Shown: positions 1-7,657 of the stretch, piece after piece
Position numbering within the stretch: position 1 is the stretch's first letter
Layout: every line of letters starts with the position of its first letter
Source of the DNA: Colwellia sp. 12G3
Lineage (GTDB): Bacteria > Pseudomonadota > Gammaproteobacteria > Enterobacterales > Alteromonadaceae
Length of the DNA stretch: 64,000 nt
Assembly: GCF_002836775.1 (NCBI RefSeq)
Contig: NZ_PJAQ01000054.1
Location: forward strand, 124,001 to 188,000
Direction: 5' to 3'
Notes under the pieces: generated by a model
The model's input: the letters and a program-made list of their open reading frames with translations, nothing else
The model's database searches: none
Told to the model about the DNA's origin: nothing
Program-made: the position numbers and the translations under genes

Positions 1-871
1 CCTTGATGCCGACTACGCAAAAGAGCAATTGAAAACAATTCCTGATTTTGACGAAAATGATCCGATACAAGAAATTGATCTCTCTGACGGCATGACCCTC
101 TTTTATGATCCCGCCAATAAAAAAATTAAATTGTCTGTCGAAAATGACAGTTTGTTACTGATTAAAGCAACGAAAATAGCGCAGTTTTCCTTATCTTATA
201 GTCGTAATGTAATAAAAAGTGATGCAGGCGATTTATATTTGGGCATAAAACCTACCTTTTATCGGGTGGGATTAACTAATGTAGGTACACGTATTGGTGA
301 TATCAGCGATACCGACGAATTGTTTGATGATATTAAAAATGCTGATTTTATTTATGAAAATGGTTTTGATGTCGATTTAGGAATCGTTTGGGCAGCAGAG
401 CACTACCAGTTGGGCGCTTCGGTAAATAATATACTTGAGCAGACATATGAATTTCCTGATTTTGATAGAAGTTCATTTACGTCAGTGAGAATCGTCAATC
501 AACTTAATCAAGAGAGTATTTATACTATGGAGCGTCAGTTTAAGTTAGAAGCTGGCATTTTTACCGACCAACGTCATTGGAGTTTAAACGCTGAATTAGA
601 CGTTAATTCTGTTGCAGACCCTATGCGTGACGATTATCAATGGTTCACCTTAACAGGTGGCTATGCAGCCGATAGTTGGTGGTTGCCAAGTGCTCGCTTA
701 GGTTTTAGCCGTAACTTAGCGGGTTCACAACTGGGTTATATCAACGCTGGGGTGACTGTGATGAAGTTCATCAATATTGATGTGGCAACAACCTTAGATA
801 CGGTCATGTTAGATGGCACCGAGATGCGACGCGGTGCTAATATTCGTGTCGGTGTGCAATTTGATTACTAG
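1..871 (+). CDS. TraF-like outer-membrane protein (PF13729-type), 5' end outside window
   Basis: The reading frame is open from base 2, so the gene starts upstream of the window; an internal TTG at 29 should not be taken as the start. The visible 289 residues are rich in alternating hydrophobic and aromatic strands and end in Val-Gln-Phe-Asp-Tyr, an aromatic C-terminus typical of outer-membrane beta-barrels. The overall look matches the chromosomal 'conjugal transfer protein TraF' family common in Alteromonadales, which despite the name is not tied to conjugation genes. No transfer genes are visible here. Function is not established. The family call is from sequence resemblance; alternatives are another OmpP1/FadL-like barrel. 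Confidence 0.6.
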   Translation, partial: LDADYAKEQLKTIPDFDENDPIQEIDLSDGMTLFYDPANKKIKLSVENDSLLLIKATKIAQFSLSYSRNVIKSDAGDLYLGIKPTFYRVGLTNVGTRIGDISDTDELFDDIKNADFIYENGFDVDLGIVWAAEHYQLGASVNNILEQTYEFPDFDRSSFTSVRIVNQLNQESIYTMERQFKLEAGIFTDQRHWSLNAELDVNSVADPMRDDYQWFTLTGGYAADSWWLPSARLGFSRNLAGSQLGYINAGVTVMKFINIDVATTLDTVMLDGTEMRRGANIRVGVQFDY

Positions 872-917
872 ATTATAAAGTTAAATGTACTGGCTAAAGA
901 ATAGATAACGATTGGTT

Positions 918-1400
918 CTATTCTTTTAGCTTGTAGCTAATACTGACAATATCAAAAACTCGCTCACCATCAGGAGCGTGCACTACTATCTCATCATCAA
1001 CGCTTTTACCTAATAACGCGCGAGCCATGGGAGAATCTATACTGATTTCTCCTCGTTTAACGTCCCACTCATCGGGACCAACTAAACGATAAATAACTTC
1101 AATATCATCTTCATTGACTAAAGTGACCCAAGCACCAAAAAAAACTCGTCCCTCTTGCTGAACGTCAGGATAGACTATGGTTAAATCTTCAGTACGTTTC
1201 ATTAAAAAGCGTACACGGCGATCTATCTCACGTAAACGGCGCTTGCCATAGATGTATTCAGCATTTTCACTGCGGTCACCTTGTGCCGCTGCTTCACTGA
1301 CTGAGCGCGTTATTTTTGGGCGTTCGTCTTTCCAAAGAAATTTAAGTTCTTTATCTAAACGATCCCAGCCTGCGCGGGTTATATAGTTTGATTTTTTCAT
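918..1400 (-). CDS. greB: Transcription elongation factor GreB
   Basis: GreB enters the RNA polymerase secondary channel and stimulates cleavage of backtracked transcripts. The 160-residue length is the family norm. The N-terminal antiparallel coiled coil (about 1-75) carries the tip motif AAAQGDRSENAEY, with the two acidic residues D42 and E45 that hold the catalytic magnesium. The C-terminal FKBP-like domain (about 80-158) includes the SPMARALLGK segment typical of Gre factors. The basic patch and the extended KRRLREIDRRVRFL stretch favour GreB over GreA. It is transcribed divergently from the diguanylate cyclase at 1526, with 125 bp between them. Confidence 0.95.
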   Translation of the reverse strand: MKKSNYITRAGWDRLDKELKFLWKDERPKITRSVSEAAAQGDRSENAEYIYGKRRLREIDRRVRFLMKRTEDLTIVYPDVQQEGRVFFGAWVTLVNEDDIEVIYRLVGPDEWDVKRGEISIDSPMARALLGKSVDDEIVVHAPDGERVFDIVSISYKLKE

Positions 1401-1525
1401 GGTGTTATTTTACATAATTAATTAGCTGCTTGTTGGCAATATTAAATATAAATTAGTCCAATTGGTATAACTAATGATCACCAACCATACTGTAAAATAG
1501 TTTACTCATATTGTTGGACGTGTGA

Positions 1526-2812
1526 ATGAAGGCATTGGTTGTTGAACCCTCAAAAATGTATCAATTACTGTTAAATGAATTTCTCAATGGTTTTTCCATC
1601 AGTCATGAAGTTGTCACCACCGGTGAAGCAGCATTAATTGCGTTAGCAAAAGAACCGGTAGATTTCATTATTATTGCGATGAATCTATCAGATACGCTGG
1701 CAACCACACTCGCGAGTCAAATTAAATCCCAGAAAAATTTAGCTAACACCATCATTGTCATTATGACAGGTGAGCAAGATCCGTCGAAACTATTGCAAAT
1801 GAAAACGGCAGACATAAATCATGTGTGTCAACGACATCAGTTAAATCAGCTAAAAGACATTTTAACTAAATTAACGCAAGGTGACCTAACCATTAGCAGG
1901 GTTTCAGGACATATATTATACCTTGAAGACCACTTGACACTTGCCAATATGACGATGGATATTCTTACGCAAATGGGCTTAACTTTTGACCACAGCTGTT
2001 CTGCGGAACAGGGTTTAGTTTTATTCGAAGAAAATTGTTACGACTTAGTCTTACTCGATATTATTTTAGCCGGAAAAAAAGATGGCATTGAAATGATACA
2101 AGAGATTAGAGCCCGCGATGATGATAAAAAGTTAGTCCCAATTTTGGCTATGTCAGCAACGTCTAAAGCCAGTGAAAGAATTAATGTGTTAAAGGTAGGA
2201 TCGAATGATTTTATTACCAAACCTGTCTTGCAAGCTGAGTTGGCAGTTAGAGCTAAAAATCTGATTGTGGCACGGCAACTACACTTGAAAATAATCAGTC
2301 AACAGCAAGCATTAGAAAAGCTTGCGATGACAGATCAGTTAACAGGTTTATATAACCGTTATTTTCTTAATTCCTTTATTGATAAAGCGTTGAGTTTAGC
2401 TAAACGGCATAAATATCCATTAAGCCTTCTCATGATCGACCTCGACAAATTTAAATACATTAATGATACGTTCGGCCATGATCAAGGTGATGAAGTATTA
2501 GTAAATATTGCGGCGGTATTACAACAAAATTGTCGTTTGGAAGACATTGCCGTACGTTTAGGTGGTGATGAATTTTTAGTGGTGCTTCCGCATTGTCCCC
2601 AAGCACAAGCTATCAGTAAAGCCGATGAAATTTGTAGCAAAATACATGCTATAGAAACGAGTCGAGTTGAAGTGGTCGTGGCAGCAAGCTTTGGTGTCAG
2701 TTCAACGGAGCAGGGGAGTTTTAACTATAAATCTTTATTTGATTTGGCCGATCAAGCTGCTTATCAAGCAAAAGCGAAAGGTGGAAATACAGTGCATTGC
2801 GTTAAGTTGTAG
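1526..2812 (+). CDS. Diguanylate cyclase response regulator (REC-REC-GGDEF)
   Basis: Cytoplasmic response regulator predicted to make cyclic di-GMP. Domains in order: REC1 (about 1-118), REC2 (about 127-245), GGDEF (about 262-427). REC2 keeps its phospho-acceptor D178 (DLVLLDI) and the Lys of the ITKP motif. REC1 is degenerate: the acidic pair is replaced by VEP and the acceptor position reads IIIAMNL with no Asp, so it is likely a non-phosphorylated pseudo-receiver. The active-site GGDEF is intact at 346-350. An RxxD inhibitory site (R337, D340) lies five residues upstream, so product inhibition is expected. No histidine kinase adjoins it. PleD has a similar REC-REC-GGDEF order. Confidence 0.9.
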   Translation: MKALVVEPSKMYQLLLNEFLNGFSISHEVVTTGEAALIALAKEPVDFIIIAMNLSDTLATTLASQIKSQKNLANTIIVIMTGEQDPSKLLQMKTADINHVCQRHQLNQLKDILTKLTQGDLTISRVSGHILYLEDHLTLANMTMDILTQMGLTFDHSCSAEQGLVLFEENCYDLVLLDIILAGKKDGIEMIQEIRARDDDKKLVPILAMSATSKASERINVLKVGSNDFITKPVLQAELAVRAKNLIVARQLHLKIISQQQALEKLAMTDQLTGLYNRYFLNSFIDKALSLAKRHKYPLSLLMIDLDKFKYINDTFGHDQGDEVLVNIAAVLQQNCRLEDIAVRLGGDEFLVVLPHCPQAQAISKADEICSKIHAIETSRVEVVVAASFGVSSTEQGSFNYKSLFDLADQAAYQAKAKGGNTVHCVKL

Positions 2813-2909
2813 TAAAGCCATACTATTGAATGTCGCAGTATAATTCTCGTCAGAACAGTTTTCTGTTATTATGCTAACCAACATATTATCCTGCTGGAAC
2901 TGCCTTTCA

Positions 2910-5321
2910 ATGTTAACTATTGCCGAGCAAATCGCTCAAGAACTCAATGTTAACGCGGTACAAATAAATGCCGCTATTACTTTACTTGATGATGGTGCCA
3001 CTGTGCCATTTATTGCCCGCTATCGTAAAGAAGCTACCCAAGGTTTAGATGATAATCATCTTCGCCATTTAGCGCAGCGTTTAAGCTATTTACGTGAGCT
3101 AGAAGACCGTCGACAAGTTATCTTAGTGAGTATTAAGCAACAAGATAAGCTCACCGTTGAACTCGAAAAATTAATCACTCAAGCAGATAACAAAACTCGC
3201 TTAGAAGATTTATATTTGCCCTATAAGCCAAAGCGTCGTACTAAAGGTAAAATCGCCAGTGAAGCGGGTATCGCACCTTTAGCGAATAAGCTCTTTAATA
3301 ACTGGCAACTATCTCCAACAACCGAGGCTAAATATTTTATCAATGAAGCCGCTGGTTTTTCTGATGTGAATGCCGTGTTGGAAGGTGCTTGTTATATTTT
3401 AGCGGAACGTTTTAGTGAAGATGCCAATTTACTAGCGAAATTACGTGCTCATTTATTAAAACAGGCGCATTTAACCAGCAAGCTTGTTAAAGGACAAGAG
3501 AAAGCTGGGGCAAAATTCCGTGATTATTTTGAGCACAGCGAAAAGCTGAAATCAGTACCTTCTCATCGTATGCTTGCCATGTTACGCGGCAGGAATGAAG
3601 GTTTCTTAAAGCTTAATATTGACGTTGACCCAGGACAAGAGACTGCTATTTTTAATAGTGCTGAGCAGATTATCATTGAACACTTAACGTTACGTTGCCT
3701 ATCTACCGGAAATAAACAACCTGCGGCAGAGTTTTTAACTAAGCTAGTGCAATTAACATGGAAAGCCAAACTAAATATTAGTTTAAGCAATGAACTTGTC
3801 ACTAGTTTACGCGAGCAAGCAGAAACACAAGCAATTGACGTGTTTTCAAATAACCTTGCTGATCTATTGATGGCAGCACCTGCTGGGGCACAAGTGACCT
3901 TAGGTTTAGATCCAGGTTTAAGAACGGGCTGTAAAATTGCCGTTGTTGATGGCACAGGAAAATTATTACATACCGCGACCATCTTCCCACACGTCCCGCA
4001 AAATCATTGGGATAAATCGATACGAACCTTGGTCAATATTTGTCGTCAGCATAACGTTGAATTAGTGGCTATTGGCAATGGTACCGGCTCACGTGAAAGT
4101 GATAAATTAATTGCTGAAGTTATTCAATTTTTCAAAGCAGAGGAAAGTAAAATACAACTTACTAAGATGATCGTCAGTGAAGCTGGCGCATCTGTTTATT
4201 CTGCTTCGGAATTTGCCGCTAACGAATTTCCTGATTTAGATGTGTCAATTCGTGGCGCCGTTTCTATTGCTCGACGTCTACAAGATCCATTAGCTGAATT
4301 AGTAAAAATTGATCCAAAAGCTATCGGTGTTGGCCAATATCAGCACGATGTGAGTCAAAGTCAACTGAGTAAAACCCTTGACGACGTCGTTGAAGATTGT
4401 GTAAATGCGGTTGGCGTTGACTTAAACAGTGCTTCAGCGGCTTTATTAACACGTGTTTCAGGGTTAAACAAAACCATGGCGAGCAATATAGTTGCTTATC
4501 GAGATAGCGAAGGTCGCTTTACCAACAGAAAGCAGCTGAAGAAAGTCGCTCGTTTAGGGCCTAAGGCTTTTGAACAAGCCGCAGGTTTTTTACGTATCAC
4601 TGACGGTGACAATCCGTTAGATCAATCAGCACTTCATCCTGAAAGTTATCCTGTAGTTGAGAAAATCCTTAAGTTATTACAACTTGATGTTAGCAAAATA
4701 CTTAATAATGATGAGCAACTAAAATTACTCGACATTGATCAACTAACCAATAATGATTTTGGTGAAGTGACCATTAAAGATATTATCAAAGAATTGTCTA
4801 AGCCGAATCGTGATCCTAGGCCAGCGTTTAAAACCGCTAGTTTTGCTGAAGGCGTTACTACCATGGCTGATTTAACCTTAGGCATGATACTTGAGGGCGT
4901 AGTCTCTAATGTTGCTAACTTTGGTGCTTTTGTTGATATTGGTGTGCATCAAGATGGCTTAGTCCACATTTCATCAATAACCGATAAGTTTGTCAGTGAT
5001 CCGCGTGAAATTGTCAAAGCAGGCGATATTGTCAAGGTTAAGGTATTAGAAATTGATGCGGCTCGTAAGCGAATCAGTTTGACTATGCGCTTGGATGAAC
5101 AAGCAACGGAGCAAACTAAAAAGCCGACACAAGCTCAAGGTGCTAGTAACGCCACTAATAAAGTGAAAAACCACACAGGTAATAAAAATCAGCAAGGAAA
5201 ATCACCTGCACAGCAAAACAATGGGCAAAGTAGGTCACAAGGTCATTCACAAGGTAAGAAAGTAGACAATGCTGTGATGGGTAACGCTTTTGCCGATGCT
5301 TTTGCTAAGCTGAAGAAATAA
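2910..5321 (+). CDS. tex: Tex, S1 RNA-binding transcription accessory protein
   Basis: Tex is a conserved nucleic-acid-binding protein linked to transcription. The protein has the Tex N-terminal helical region, a YqgF/RNase H-like fold ([20 protein letters not shown]), helix-hairpin-helix motifs ([19 protein letters not shown] region), and a C-terminal S1 domain ([20 protein letters not shown]). A low-complexity Gln/Asn/Lys tail follows the S1 domain. An in-frame ATG at 2871 would add 13 residues, but it has no ribosome-binding site. ATG 2910 gives the usual [12 protein letters not shown] start with a GGAA upstream, so it is preferred (803 aa; family about 770). An imperfect hairpin lies just after the stop (5327-5347). 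Confidence 0.93.
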   Translation: MLTIAEQIAQELNVNAVQINAAITLLDDGATVPFIARYRKEATQGLDDNHLRHLAQRLSYLRELEDRRQVILVSIKQQDKLTVELEKLITQADNKTRLEDLYLPYKPKRRTKGKIASEAGIAPLANKLFNNWQLSPTTEAKYFINEAAGFSDVNAVLEGACYILAERFSEDANLLAKLRAHLLKQAHLTSKLVKGQEKAGAKFRDYFEHSEKLKSVPSHRMLAMLRGRNEGFLKLNIDVDPGQETAIFNSAEQIIIEHLTLRCLSTGNKQPAAEFLTKLVQLTWKAKLNISLSNELVTSLREQAETQAIDVFSNNLADLLMAAPAGAQVTLGLDPGLRTGCKIAVVDGTGKLLHTATIFPHVPQNHWDKSIRTLVNICRQHNVELVAIGNGTGSRESDKLIAEVIQFFKAEESKIQLTKMIVSEAGASVYSASEFAANEFPDLDVSIRGAVSIARRLQDPLAELVKIDPKAIGVGQYQHDVSQSQLSKTLDDVVEDCVNAVGVDLNSASAALLTRVSGLNKTMASNIVAYRDSEGRFTNRKQLKKVARLGPKAFEQAAGFLRITDGDNPLDQSALHPESYPVVEKILKLLQLDVSKILNNDEQLKLLDIDQLTNNDFGEVTIKDIIKELSKPNRDPRPAFKTASFAEGVTTMADLTLGMILEGVVSNVANFGAFVDIGVHQDGLVHISSITDKFVSDPREIVKAGDIVKVKVLEIDAARKRISLTMRLDEQATEQTKKPTQAQGASNATNKVKNHTGNKNQQGKSPAQQNNGQSRSQGHSQGKKVDNAVMGNAFADAFAKLKK

Positions 5322-5356
5322 AAGCAGACAATTTCTAACTAATTGTCGAAATAGTG

Positions 5357-5386
5357 TTGACTATAGTAATGAGAATGATTATCATT
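5357..5386 (+). promoter_or_regulatory. Sigma-70-like promoter overlapped by a Fur box, no ORF downstream
   Basis: TTGACT at 5357-5362 and TATCAT at 5380-5385 are separated by exactly 17 bp. The sequence at 5368-5386 (AATGAGAATGATTATCATT) agrees at 17 of 19 positions with the hexamer-repeat form of the Fur consensus (AATGATAATCATTATCATT) and covers the spacer and -10. This is the classic geometry of an iron-repressed promoter. No coding gene follows on the plus strand before the next terminator. Confidence 0.65.
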
Positions 5387-5430
5387 TGTCTTGTTGCTTA
5401 GGCAGTGAATGCTCTCTCACTAAATAGGTA

Positions 5431-5694
5431 ATACCAATTCAATTAAGTTTGTTCTCACTCAGCGAGAATTAAAAGTTTTATAGGCAAGGCATTGTTTGAA
5501 GATAATGGTTATTCCCTTATCAAAATCAATAACGCAGTATATAAGACTTTTAAACTCGCCCTAGGGAGCTTGCTTGGAAAACAATAACTGCACAAATTTG
5601 TTTGATTTAGGATGACTAAACCAGCACAAATTTTATTTGCTCTAGTTCTCCAAGCATAGTTCTGAGTTAGGAATAAACATATTTGATTTGGTAT
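5431..5694. repeat. MITE-like element, copy A
   Basis: A 264-bp element with terminal inverted repeats ATACCAA...TTGGTAT; the outer 17 bp match at 14 positions. It is in the opposite orientation to copies at 28305-28570 and 24569-24831. Shared internal blocks include CTCAGCGAGAATTAAAAG, ATGGTTATTCCCTTATC and AAAATCAATAACGCAG. It has no transposase and no coding capacity. It sits between a Fur-type promoter and a terminator. Confidence 0.8.
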
Positions 5695-5699
5695 ATGCA

Positions 5700-5840
5700 A
5701 AGCACGGAACTTAGTGGTTATGCTCCAGGACACATAACCACTAAGTACCACTTTGGGATTCTTCGGAGTTCGATTCGACTTTAAAATTTTTGATGGTTTA
5801 ACCAGTAACACTTTTGATGAAAAATGTTACTGGTTTTTTT
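5700..5840 (+). ncRNA. Candidate small RNA 3' part (hairpin plus terminator)
   Basis: A perfect 14-bp stem (ACTTAGTGGTTATG with its complement, 5709-5722/5733-5746, 10-nt loop) is followed by about 50 nt and an intrinsic terminator on the plus strand. With the Fur-type promoter at 5357 and no reading frame between, a Fur-repressed small RNA is possible. Removing the 264-bp element would leave a transcript of about 180-190 nt. The start of the transcript and its expression are inference. The short AAAGCACG run just upstream of the hairpin recalls the RyhB core but may be chance. Confidence 0.35.
5800..5840 (+). terminator. Intrinsic terminator
   Basis: An 11-bp perfect stem (AACCAGTAACA, 5800-5810, with TGTTACTGGTT, 5825-5835) with a 14-nt loop is followed by a run of T. 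The U-tract is present only in the plus-strand reading, so it does not serve the convergent chemoreceptor gene at 5895. Confidence 0.8.
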
Positions 5841-5894
5841 ATGGTTAAAAGTTATTCTCGATGAATTTTGATCACTAAATTAATGTAAATGATA

Positions 5895-7529
5895 TTAGAT
5901 TTTAAAACGACCTACGACCTCAGACATACCATGGCTACTTACTTTTAATTGCTGGCTAGTCTCACTAAGTTGCGCTGTTGTTGCCAACGATTCATCGGTC
6001 ATGCCCGCTAAATCATTAATACTGCCATTAACTTCATTGGCTGCTTGGCTTTGTTGTTCAGTAGCACGTGCGATTTGCGTATTCATATCTGAGATCACTT
6101 CCATTAAACGGTCTATTTCAGAAAGAGAATCATCCGCTTTAGCTGTCTGCTCTACTGTTTTTAGTGATATATCCTGACTAACTTTCACCGCAGAAACCGC
6201 ATCTTGTGCACCCGCTTGCAGCTTTTGTATCATCTTCTGAATTTCGTTGGTACTTTGTTCTGTTCGGTTCGCTAAGGTACGCACTTCATCAGCGACTACG
6301 GCAAAACCACGACCTTGCTCACCTGCACGTGCTGCTTCTATTGCGGCGTTTAGTGCTAATAAATTGGTCTGCTCGGCAATGCCTCTAATCACATCCAGTA
6401 CTGAGCCGATATTGTCACTCTCAGAGGCCAAACTAGCAATTACTTGGCTAACCTCATCAATGTTGCTCGATAGCGATTGCATTTGTGTAATGGTATTTGA
6501 AATAATTTCTTTGCCATCCGAAGTGTTGCTTCTTGCATCATTCGCTGCTTGTTCTGCAGAGCTGGCATTGTCACTCACTTCTCTAATTTGTGAGGTCATT
6601 TCTTCCATCGCGGTAGCTACTTGCGCAGTAATATCATTTTGACTTTGTATAAGGGTTTGCACGGTATCACTTGCCCCAGATACCGCCTCAGCATGGTCTA
6701 ACACTTGTGCGGTATTATCGGCGACATCTTGTAATGATTGGCGCATTTTTGCCGTAAAGTCATTAAAATATTTAGATAAACGAGAAATCTCATCTTGACC
6801 GCTATCATCTAAGGAATGCGTGAGATCACCTTCGCCTTGCGCTATATCTTTCATTAACGCAGCAGCAGAACGTGTCGGTAATAAAATACTCTTACCAATA
6901 ACATAACTTAACGCGATGATGACCAAGGCGATCACTAGGCTGTCAATAATAACCCTGTTGCGCTGTGCGGCAAAAGTAGCTTCAATATTATCTAGGTAAA
7001 CACCCGATCCAACAATCCATTGCCATGGAGTGAAGCCTTTAACAAAGCCTATTTTATCGACCGGCTCGTCTAAGCCAGGCTTGGCCCATTTGTAATAAAC
7101 GAAACCCTCACCTTTTGCTTTGACAATATTCACCATATCGACAAATAAGGTTTTACCATCAGGGTCTTTAACACCTGCTACATTTTTTCCGTTTAGCTGC
7201 GGTTTCACCGGATGCATTACCATGTTGGGAGTAAAGTCATTCACCCAAAAATAGTTATTTGTGTCATAACGTAAACTGGCAATAATATTCAGCGCTTGTT
7301 CCTTTGCCTGACTTTCACTAAGCTCACCTGATTGCTGCAAAGCATAGTGGTGCTCAACAATACCGTAAGTACTATCAATTAATTCTTTGGTGGTATTCTT
7401 TTTTTGCACCATCATCGATTTATATTCTGCTGACAAGCTCATAACATCGAGTGCTGAAAGGCCAATAATGATTAATGCCACCAGCATAGATAATCGTTGC
7501 TGTATGGTAAATTTCCGTAAAAAATTCAT
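5895..7529 (-). CDS. Methyl-accepting chemotaxis protein with single Cache sensor
   Basis: Inner-membrane chemoreceptor of 544 aa. TM1 lies at about 12-32, followed by a periplasmic Cache_2-type domain (about 35-188) with the family segments [26 protein letters not shown] and [14 protein letters not shown]2 (about 192-213), a HAMP domain (about 215-268) and the MCP signalling domain follow. The CheA/CheW-binding hairpin tip ([20 protein letters not shown]) is intact. The ligand is unknown; related Cache_2 domains bind small organic acids. No che genes adjoin. The C-terminus (VVGRFKI) lacks the NWETF-type CheR/CheB docking pentapeptide. Confidence 0.92.
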   Translation of the reverse strand: MNFLRKFTIQQRLSMLVALIIIGLSALDVMSLSAEYKSMMVQKKNTTKELIDSTYGIVEHHYALQQSGELSESQAKEQALNIIASLRYDTNNYFWVNDFTPNMVMHPVKPQLNGKNVAGVKDPDGKTLFVDMVNIVKAKGEGFVYYKWAKPGLDEPVDKIGFVKGFTPWQWIVGSGVYLDNIEATFAAQRNRVIIDSLVIALVIIALSYVIGKSILLPTRSAAALMKDIAQGEGDLTHSLDDSGQDEISRLSKYFNDFTAKMRQSLQDVADNTAQVLDHAEAVSGASDTVQTLIQSQNDITAQVATAMEEMTSQIREVSDNASSAEQAANDARSNTSDGKEIISNTITQMQSLSSNIDEVSQVIASLASESDNIGSVLDVIRGIAEQTNLLALNAAIEAARAGEQGRGFAVVADEVRTLANRTEQSTNEIQKMIQKLQAGAQDAVSAVKVSQDISLKTVEQTAKADDSLSEIDRLMEVISDMNTQIARATEQQSQAANEVNGSINDLAGMTDESLATTAQLSETSQQLKVSSHGMSEVVGRFKI

Positions 7530-7657
7530 AAAATTCTCTTTGAAATTAATAAGCTGTATTTGTTAGTTTAGTTCAATTTTTACCATAATCACTCGCAAGT
7601 TAAATATAAAATAGTCATTTGAAATAGCAATTAATCAGACGCGGCAGGAGCTTTTTC

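Larger units (their letters stand above)
5322..5894. other. 573-bp non-coding gap with Fur promoter, MITE and terminator
   Basis: No credible protein gene. An ORF on the minus strand here lies inside the repeat element and has no family resemblance. The stretch holds, in order, a small hairpin after tex, a sigma-70-like promoter overlapped by a Fur-type box (5357-5386), a 264-bp MITE-like repeat (5431-5694), a 14-bp perfect hairpin (5709-5746) and a plus-strand intrinsic terminator (5800-5840). Nothing else on the plus strand needs that terminator except tex, 480 bp upstream. Confidence 0.8.

Noticed and set aside
5700-5740. Identification as RyhB from the AAAGCACG run
   Set aside because: Only eight bases agree, and in this sequence the neighbouring part is locked in a stem. 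Kept only as a remark.
5755-5790. Possible tRNA (GTTCGATTC T-loop-like sequence)
   Set aside because: No acceptor, D-arm or anticodon arm can be drawn around it, and the neighbouring hairpin is 14 bp long, unlike any tRNA arm.
5509-5811. 100-aa minus-strand ORF
   Set aside because: Lies mostly inside MITE A, crosses the terminator hairpin and shows no family resemblance or ribosome-binding site.
6206-6642. Plus-strand ORFs over the chemoreceptor gene
   Set aside because: Antisense shadows of the MCP hairpin coding region; the same pattern occurs over the second MCP gene near 13181-13402.
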